A stretch of DNA of 64,000 bases from Mytilus edulis (taxonomy: Eukaryota > Mollusca > Bivalvia > Mytilida > Mytilidae): contig NC_092349.1 of NCBI RefSeq assembly GCF_963676685.1, positions 80,736,604 to 80,800,603 of the forward strand, written 5' to 3'. The position numbers and the translations under genes are program-made. Position 1 is the stretch's first letter. Each line of letters opens with the position of its first letter. This document shows, piece after piece, positions 56,670 through 64,000 of the stretch. The notes beneath the pieces are model-generated. The model had not been told where the DNA came from, searched no databases, and saw nothing but the letters and a program-made list of their open reading frames with translations.

Positions 56670-57725
56670 TATGGCACGCCGTTATTATATTTATTCAATT
56701 TCGAGATATCTAATTTAGTTAAATAAGATATCTTATAAACTAATTGAGATATCTTAATAACAAAATGAGATATCTTATATATTAATTGAGATATCTGATT
56801 TATTAAATAAGATATATTATATATTAAATCAGATATCTTATTAAAAAGTTTATAAAGATATCTTATTAAATATATAAGATATCTTATTTAAAATATAAGA
56901 TATCTCTATTAATTTATAAGATATCTACTTAACTATATAAGATATCTTTTATATAGTTCATAATAGAGATATCTTATTTACTTAATAAGATATCTCCATA
57001 AGTTAATAAGATATCTCTATTAGTTTAAAAGATATCTCTATTAATTAATAAGATATATCTATTAGTTTATAAGATATCTCTATTAATTAATAAGATATCT
57101 TATAAAGTATGTATTTAAAAGATATCTTTATAAAGAAGTAAGATATCTTATATACTTTATAAGATATCTTATTAATTAATAGAGATATCTTATTAACTTA
57201 TAGAGATATCTTATAAACTAATAGAGATATCTTATAAACTTTTAGAGATATCTTATTAACTTATAGAGATATCTTGTTAACTTATAGAGATATCTTATAA
57301 ACTAATAGAGATATCTTATAAACTTTTACAGATATCTTATTAACTTATAGAGATATCTTATTCAATTGGTTATAAAGATATCTTATTTAATATGAAAGAT
57401 ATCTCCATAAGTTAATAAGATATCTCTATTTGTTTATAAGATATCTCTATTAATTAATAAGATATCTTATAAAGTATGTATTTAAAAAACATCTTTATAA
57501 AGAAGTAAGATATCTTATATACTTTATAAGATATCTTATTTATTAATAGAGATATCTTTTTAACTTATAGAGATATCTTATAAACTAATAGAGATATCTT
57601 ATAAACTAATAGAGTTATCTTATTTACTTTCAAATTAAATAAGATATTTTATAAAAATTAATATATATCTTGTTGCATAAATAAGATATCTTCAAATTTG
57701 AATAAATATAAAAACGGCGTGTCAT
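56670..57725. mobile_element. GATATC-palindrome element, copy B (1056 bp)
   Basis: Ends TATGGCACGCCG and CGGCGTGTCAT are inverted, flanked by an exact 8-bp direct repeat ACGGAAAG (56662-56669 and 57726-57733). The interior is the same GATATC array as copy A. Nucleotides 57080-57182 read, by eye, as the exact reverse complement of 50559-50661, and a near-identical version recurs at about 57440-57550, so copy B has an internal duplication of about 365 bp. No open frame. Confidence 0.85.
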
Positions 57726-57733
57726 ACGGAAAG

Positions 57734-60230
57734 GCATGTGATAACAATTGAAGTATGTGATAAACTTTTCATATCAGCCCGCTAAGCACCAATTCGAAAA
57801 ATATGGAATTTACGTAAATGTAATGCTATTATCATACAGTAAAAATCATATGTTATTTAGTCTAAGTATATGATAAATATATTTATCATATGTTTAGTGG
57901 TTAATACAGTAGTTTTGCATATTTGATAAATAGCCTGCTGTTTAATCCATATCGCGCAACTTTGATGCGCACCCTTTATCGCATACCCTTTAACACACCC
58001 CTACCCTTTATCGCATACCCTTTATCACACCCCTACTTTTTTCTTTTTACGGTCAAGGATCAGTAAATAAACTAGTCCATAGATTTTTTTAAAACTTAGA
58101 ACTCGATTAGATATTGAAAATATACATCAGAAAATGTGAAAAAAAGTATATGTCACCGACTTCGTTTTCAAGAAAAATCCATTTTTTAAAATGGTCCGAG
58201 AGGGTACTAAATTACATTGAATATATAGGGTAAATCTATATTTTTCTTCTACAATTTTCGGTTTCTGGTATAAATCACGAGAACCGCTCCATAGAATATT
58301 TTTTTAACTTAATATGTTTTTCCTCTTTGTCTTACGAATTAGATAATATTAAAAAAAAGTATGGTCACCGACTTCGTTTTCCCTGTAGAAGCGACGCAAA
58401 CCCAACATTTTGACAAAAAAAAACATCAAAATTCGTGACGTCGTAATTTTTATCATATAACGTCAAGTTATCATGCTAATAATTTCCAACGTTCTTCGTG
58501 TTGATTATGCACGATGATTATGTGTTTCGTATTGATAGATTCTTTTTATCATAAGAGTCTGGATAATTATCATAAATTTTTATTTAGTATTACCAATATT
58601 CTTTATTCTTTATATTTAAGCACCTCATTATACACTTTTTCTTTTTTTTTTCTTTTTTGCATTTTATTCTGCAATTTTTGCCCATTATTCTGTATTCCGT
58701 AAACCTCAATCAGACCCTCTTTTATGGAACATTTTAAAAAGAAATTATACGTTGTAAAAAATGTGATACATGTATGTTCATTATCAATATACATATCTAA
58801 AACAATTACTTATTCAGACAAAAATACGTTGTAAGTACATGAACGCAAAAATGGTAAAATCTTAAAAATAGAAATCATCAGGGTTACTGTCTACAAGTTG
58901 AAGCAATAAAAGATGTAATTGAAGTTATATTTTTTATGCCCCCTCAACTACCCCTGTACGTCTGTCCGTCCGTCATTCCGTCTGGCCACCCGTCCTTCTG
59001 TCCGACCGCCTCCCTTTATAGTTTATAGTTATTCCGCAAAACATCTACAGTTTGAATCCTAGAACGTACTTTGCTGTCTGTTTGCATGTGGTCAGGGTTT
59101 TGATCTTTATTAATATTTGCTCTAATGAGAGATAGTTGAACTTTGTCATTTGTGGGTAACAAATTCATAAATCTCTTAGACTATCTTGTAAGTCATCTGT
59201 TTACACTTTTTCTCCGTTCCGATATATGATTTGGCCACTTTTAAAAAAAAACACGATTTTTTATCAGCGGAACATGTAAAAGCTTGTGTTTTGGTACTAT
59301 ATCACGACAGAACGTGTTCTGTCCATATACTGCTGCTTAACATCGCATATATAAACACACATTATATCAATGATTCTACAAATTCTTGAAAGAGTGTCGT
59401 GTGGTTATTTATACATCTTCAAGTTAACAAGTAAAACACGCAGACAAACTGACATCTTTGTTAATATCTTTTTTGTTCTGTATAAAATTTATTGTATACA
59501 AGTCTAAAAAAACGTTTTAAAAAGTTTACTAAATGGTTATTGTTCCATAAGTGTACATATGTATGCTCGAAGTATATATAGAATTAGTACATGATACACA
59601 ACATGTGACAAATAAAAGGGGGGGGGGGGTAGTAATGACAGGAAACTAAATTTAACTAAGGCTTTGATGGATGTAAAATTTAATAAAACTGGAAGTTACA
59701 TAAGGGGAACAGGAAAATAAGAATATATTGCATCACTTACAACAACCTTTAAATTGACCAGTGATTTTTTATTCATTACTGACCAGCAACACCGAGATAA
59801 TCCAACGATTTTTACTTGTCCAAGGGTCCATATGAAGTGTGGACCTAAATGGTCTTTATCTTTAGATATAACGCTTATTCTGTAAAATCTTCAATTAACG
59901 ATTTTGTGAAATTCTGTACATGGTCTACACTATTATATTAAGTAATTATTTTATTTTCCGTTGTTATTCTTTATAATTTTGCAAACTTTTTTGTTCAATT
60001 TTGACATTCGCCAGTATTCCTTATTCTGCAACTCCCTTTGAGATCTAATCATGTGTGACAATAAATTATTGTGCTTCTCTCTCTGAATTTCTTTTTCTCT
60101 CAAGACATTTGTAGTCTTTGTAGTACAGTGTATTTCCATCGTTTAAAAACATTTCCGAGGAAACCAAATTAACGGAGGTTGAGACTTATGACATTAAAAC
60201 AGATGTACATATTTATGTTTGATATATCTA
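57734..60230. other. Unassigned intergenic sequence
   Basis: No gene supported. Low-complexity GTCCGTCCGTC-type words at 58950-59010, a G-run at 59620-59629 and short frames without domains (58514, 58603 and 59951). The minus-strand frame 59951-60139 is Lys/Glu-rich and could be an exon, but nothing confirms it. Confidence 0.35.
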
Positions 60231-60580
60231 CAACCCCCCCCCCCCCCCCCCCTCCCCCCAACCGAAAAAAACAAGAAAAAAACAATCGCACACAGGCTGA
60301 GACATGACTGGTAATATTGTGTTTTGTTATTTAGTCAATCTACACAAATGAGGGGGGACCTTAAACGGGACGCCGGGATCGGGTGTTTTTCAGCACGGGA
60401 TTTCGGGATTGATACTTTATGGATCCGGCTATTCTTTTTTTCGAATTTCGGTATGGCGGGATTGAAATTTCTATAAATTCTAGACCTCGGGATTTCATGT
60501 TTTTAAGTCCAGGATTTCGGGATCAGGACCCCTGCACCCCCCCCCCCCCCCCCCCCGCCATTCCCCCCCCCCCAAACCAC
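60231..60580. repeat. Poly-C tracts
   Basis: Long C runs at about 60234-60257 and 60536-60571 separated by unrelated sequence. They are low-complexity and prone to assembly or length error. Confidence 0.85.
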
Positions 60581-60599
60581 CACCACCACCACCCCAACC

Positions 60600-61920
60600 C
60601 CGTCAAATACATATTATAAGATGTCTTTTCCTTTTTAATTTTCTTTTGGCCTTGTGTTGTTGTCTGGTTGCTGTCTTATTGAAGTACTGACTACTTACGG
60701 GATTTACATTTAACTTTAGGTACTAAAAGTCTGTGACACTGTGCATATTTTTCAGTCGGTATATATAGCAGTAATATGATATAGAGGTGATCGATATAAT
60801 CTCGTTCTCAACCTTCAAGTTTTATGAGTGAAATAGAATTCAAAACAGTTCTATTGCATATTTGAGATGCTACTTTCAGCTAGGGTACATTTTTTTTATT
60901 CGGTTAATTTTTACCCATATATATATATATATAACAATTTCCTTTGAGAAGACAACCATACGAATCAATACTATTAGGATATTAAGCCCTGTATAAATCT
61001 TCAAACCATATACTATTTATACATGTATCTATTTAAAGATTTGTGTTCTATTTTTAACATCGAAATTGCGGACGTGAAAGAAAGCACCATTACAAAAACA
61101 AAAAACAACGTTAGATTACAAAATGTAGCGATGGATTAATGATCGTGAAACATCATTTTTGCTTATTTTTAATTTGTTATAGTCTAAAACTGTGTATGAA
61201 TATTAAACTATTGTTCCAACCGTGAACAAGGTTAATTAATTTAAGTGTATTATAGTTTAGTGCCATCTATGACTGACTGACAGCAGCGGCGAATTTATGA
61301 CCAGTATTAGTTTATGTGGTTCATTTCCGTTTTCTCTAATTTGAAAATATTTTTACTTGTTCCGACTGGTGTGATAATTTTCAAAATATGGGAGATATTA
61401 TAGTCTTACCGACACCGTACAATACTAAGTTTTAACTTTAGTATTAATGTCCCAAACTTACACCCCTTCTGCTTATTTTCTGCTAGACGATGTCTTTTCC
61501 CAGTGAATATAGGGTTTTTGAAAGGACAGTTTTGACATACTACATATAGAATACTTCCGAGACCACACTGTTTTTTCTCATCACAATTATGTAGAAATAG
61601 TAGTGAGCAACAGTTTTCACACTTGTTTTAACTGGTCGGCAGATATACAAACTCGTACCACCCTATGTCCTGATTTTCATTTTGAAGATCGTCTTCAGGA
61701 CTGTTTTCATATTCATTTTCAATTTTTAATTTTAGAAAAACAAGTTCATTCTCCTAACATACTTTCCGTCAAATTTACCGTTGACGTTGTCTCATCGAAA
61801 AGTCGCCGGGTGTAATTTTAACATTGCAACATCTGGTCAAAGGGACGTAATTCGTACAAAACGTCGCAATATTTCGCGGAATCCGATAGACGTTTTCCTC
61901 AAAATAGGTAAATTTTATGA
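60600..61920. other. Unassigned intergenic sequence
   Basis: No recognised gene or RNA; a (TA)n run at 60918-60932. Confidence 0.35.
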
Positions 61921-61921
61921 A

Positions 61922-61985
61922 TGACGTCATTGTTCAAGGTATGCGACGTCACGAACGTCAAGTTTTCATATTGTATGTGACGTCA
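61922..61985. promoter_or_regulatory. Cluster of CRE-like TGACGTCA sites
   Basis: Exact CRE palindromes TGACGTCA at 61922-61929 and 61978-61985, and a near-match CGACGTCA at 61944-61951. The last two lie in a 34-bp tandem duplication (GACGTCACGAACGTCAAG twice). No gene start is identified nearby. Confidence 0.4.
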
Positions 61986-62257
61986 CGAACGTCAAGTTTT
62001 CATATTTTTTGGCACAATAAATGCAACTATAAAAAATACAAAACACATAAATAAATACAATAATAAACAAAATATTTTTAAAACAACAACACGCAAATTG
62101 TAAGGCAACCCAGGTGCTTCGGATAAGTAATTGAGCAGTTCTGTTAAGGCCTTTTAAACAAGACAAAAGTAGAGCTGAAGATAACCCAGTGCTATGGATC
62201 AGAAAACAGTTCATATTATATAATACAGTCTTCTGTTGAAATATATGATAAAGCGTA

Positions 62258-62390
62258 TAATACATGGCAAAATCCGTATCACATGCCGTATCACCCTCGA
62301 CCAATATCATCCCTCGGGCCTAAAGGCCCTTGGGCTGATATTGATGTCTCGGGATGATACGACATTTGATACGGATTTTGCCATGTATTA
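62258..62390. repeat. Palindromic MITE-like element
   Basis: TAATACATGGCAAAATCCGT at 62258 and its complement ending at 62390 pair. The centre carries CCTCGGGCCTAAAGGCCC and GGGCTGATATTG. 133 bp, non-coding. Confidence 0.75.
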
Positions 62391-62754
62391 TTCTCTATAT
62401 ATTTGATAGTACGGTTGCCATAATCAGCGATATGCCGGTAACCATATATTTTCAGATATACAAGTGACAGCTAAATTGCCAGCGATCTGCGGCACATATA
62501 TACATTTATATTGAGATTACTTATATACAATATGTATAAATCTAAATAATATTAAAGGCTGTGGCCAAATACTGCCAATTCGTTGTTGGGTTTAACAAGC
62601 ATCTGGGATAACAGCCTTGGTGTTTATTCCTGAGGCAAAAAATCATCAAGTTTAATTCAGTTATATATAAATATACTAAATAAATAAATGATTTGGACAA
62701 TACATTGAAGGTATAAAAAGTCATGAGAATTCCGAATGCAATTAGGTTATATCC

Positions 62755-62880
62755 GGGCACTCTGGTTCTAAACCTTGGTTCCATCTGGGTTTTCTGGTTC
62801 TGAACCTTGGTTCTTTGGTTCGAAACCATGGTAACTGGTTCAACATCCGGGTTGTTTGGTTAAAGCAACCCAACTTCTTG
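62755..62880 (+). repeat. GGTTC-type minisatellite
   Basis: Imperfect repeats of TGGTTCTAAACCTTGGTTCC-type units, then runs into the tandem duplication at 62877. Confidence 0.6.
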
Positions 62881-63785
62881 GTTCCTTCTGGGTTCTATTC
62901 TAGAATATTCTAATGTTCCCGTTGAACATAACAGAAGATAACCGCAAGTCTCCGAATAAAAAGGTAAAGTAGGTCAAAGACGCTAAAATTATTTTATAAC
63001 ATTAAACATTTTGGCATCGACGGTAAAGGAAGTTATATAAGGTATTTATCTTCTCATTTTAATTATTTTGATAAGGAATCTAGATAAAAATAAAGCATCG
63101 TATAGATTTTTAAAACAAACCGAAGTATAATACGTACAGTACATCGAACATCCTTTTATTTAATTCCGTCATTTTGTTTTCTTTTTTTTCCTTTACTCAT
63201 CCCTTATTTACGTAAATATGTCTAGACAGTGGCGGATCCAGAACTTTTCCGAAGGGGGACCCGCTCCAGTCATGCTTCAATGATTCCCTATATAATCAAC
63301 CAAATTTTTCCCACGAAGGCCTCCCCCCCTGGATCCGCCTCTTGGTTCCATCTGGGTTCTATTCTAGATCATTCTAATGTTCCCGTTGAAAATAACAGAA
63401 GATAACCGCAAGTCTCCGAATAAAAAGGTAAAGTAGGTCAAAGACGCTAAAATTATTTTATAACATTAAACATTTTAGCATCGACGGTAAAGGAAGCTAT
63501 AAGGTATTTATCTTCTCAATTTAATTATTTTGATAAGAAAACTAGATAAAAATACAGCATCGTATAGATTTTTAAAACAAACCGAAGTATACAGTACATC
63601 GAACATCCTTTTATTTAATTCAGTCATTTTGTTTTCTTTTTTTCTCCTTTAAAAAATCCCTTATTTACGTAAATATGTCTAGACAGTGGCGGATCCAGAA
63701 CTTTTCCTAAGGAGGGCCCGCTCCATTCATGCTTCAATGATTCCTATATAATCAACAAAATTTTTCCCACAAAGGCGGGGGGGGG
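62877..63785 (+). repeat. 464-bp tandem duplication
   Basis: CTTGGTTCC-TCTGGGTTCTATTCTAGA begins at 62877 and again at 63341. The copies run in parallel through GTGGCGGATCCAGAACTTTT (63230 and 63687) to a C/G-rich end. Copy 1 ends with CTGGATCCGCC, the inverse of GGCGGATCCAG, suggesting short inverted ends of a MITE. Copy 2 ends in a G-run at 63777-63797. Confidence 0.85.
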
Positions 63786-63797
63786 GGGGGGGGGGGG

Positions 63798-64000
63798 TGG
63801 GGGTGGCGCCTATGCTAGGAGTTTTAAAACCACCCAATTAGGACATGATGTTTATATGGCTAACGGTATGTGCATCTAACCACTTGACCAGTTGACGACT
63901 TGCATATATATTTGATTGCACATTTATTATCAAGTTCGACTGAATTTTTTTTAATGGCTTTTTAATAATGTCAGATTTGAAAGAAATACATGTGATGTAT
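63798..64000. other. Unassigned window end
   Basis: No feature recognised. Confidence 0.35.

Noticed and set aside
59951-60139. Charged minus-strand frame as a coiled-coil exon
   Set aside because: Too short and without splice or homology support.
61966-62310. 114-codon minus-strand frame
   Set aside because: Overlaps the CRE tandem repeat and the palindromic element; hydrophobic stretch is compatible with AT-rich chance.
1-64000. tRNA, rRNA or prokaryotic features
   Set aside because: None recognised; base composition, repeats and gene structure are those of an animal nuclear genome.

Overview
The window is AT-rich animal DNA packed with dispersed repeats. Several repeat families look like ones I associate with marine mussels (Mytilus or a close bivalve); that attribution is from memory and was not searched. 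There are no bacterial or organellar features, and most of the sequence is repeat-derived or unassignable intergenic DNA.

The coding content is one gene family. A tandem, intronless array of cGAS-like receptor (cGLR, Mab-21/cGAS nucleotidyltransferase) genes runs from about 7.8 to 42.4 kb. I count eight full-length or near full-length copies, at 7794, 11900, 19173, 24231, 26823 and 34393 on the + strand and 37492-38664 and 41294-42427 on the - strand. There are also four fragments, at about 15.7, 16.8, 22.0 and 35.9 kb. Only two copies are open from start to stop: 19173-20300 (+, 375 aa) and 41294-42427 (-, 377 aa). Both keep the GS motif, the E-x-D pair and the third catalytic Asp, so they look able to make a nucleotide second messenger. 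Four others (11900, 24231, 34393, 37492) carry one in-frame stop or one single-base A-run indel each. Two (7794, 26823) are multiply broken. Part of the array grew by duplication of multi-kilobase units that include 5' and 3' flanks. The subgroups keep different short motifs upstream: an inverted GGTCA repeat (copies at 7.8, 19.2, 24.2 kb), a kappaB-like decamer (11.9, 26.8, 34.4 kb) and a TATA-like block (minus-strand copies).

Mobile and structured DNA includes hammerhead-ribozyme repeats of the retrozyme type (tandem about 355-bp monomers at 20.9-21.6 and 31.7-32.3 kb, plus a second hammerhead lineage at 32.6, 33.6 and 53.8 kb). A 2.3-kb hAT-like element with a perfect 8-bp target duplication lies at 30830-33114 and hosts one of these tandems. 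Two elements packed with GATATC palindromes between inverted ends lie at 50342-51071 and 56670-57725. There are several fold-back elements, reverse-transcriptase relics at 9.4 and 14.1 kb, and a Gag/PNMA-like fragment at 48.9 kb.

Region by region: 0-5 kb repeats; 5-28 kb plus-strand cGLR array in duplicated units; 28-34 kb repeats and the hAT element; 34-42.6 kb one plus-strand copy followed by the minus-strand cGLR subcluster; 42.6-64 kb repeat-rich DNA with no convincing host gene. All functional statements about the genes are family-level inferences.
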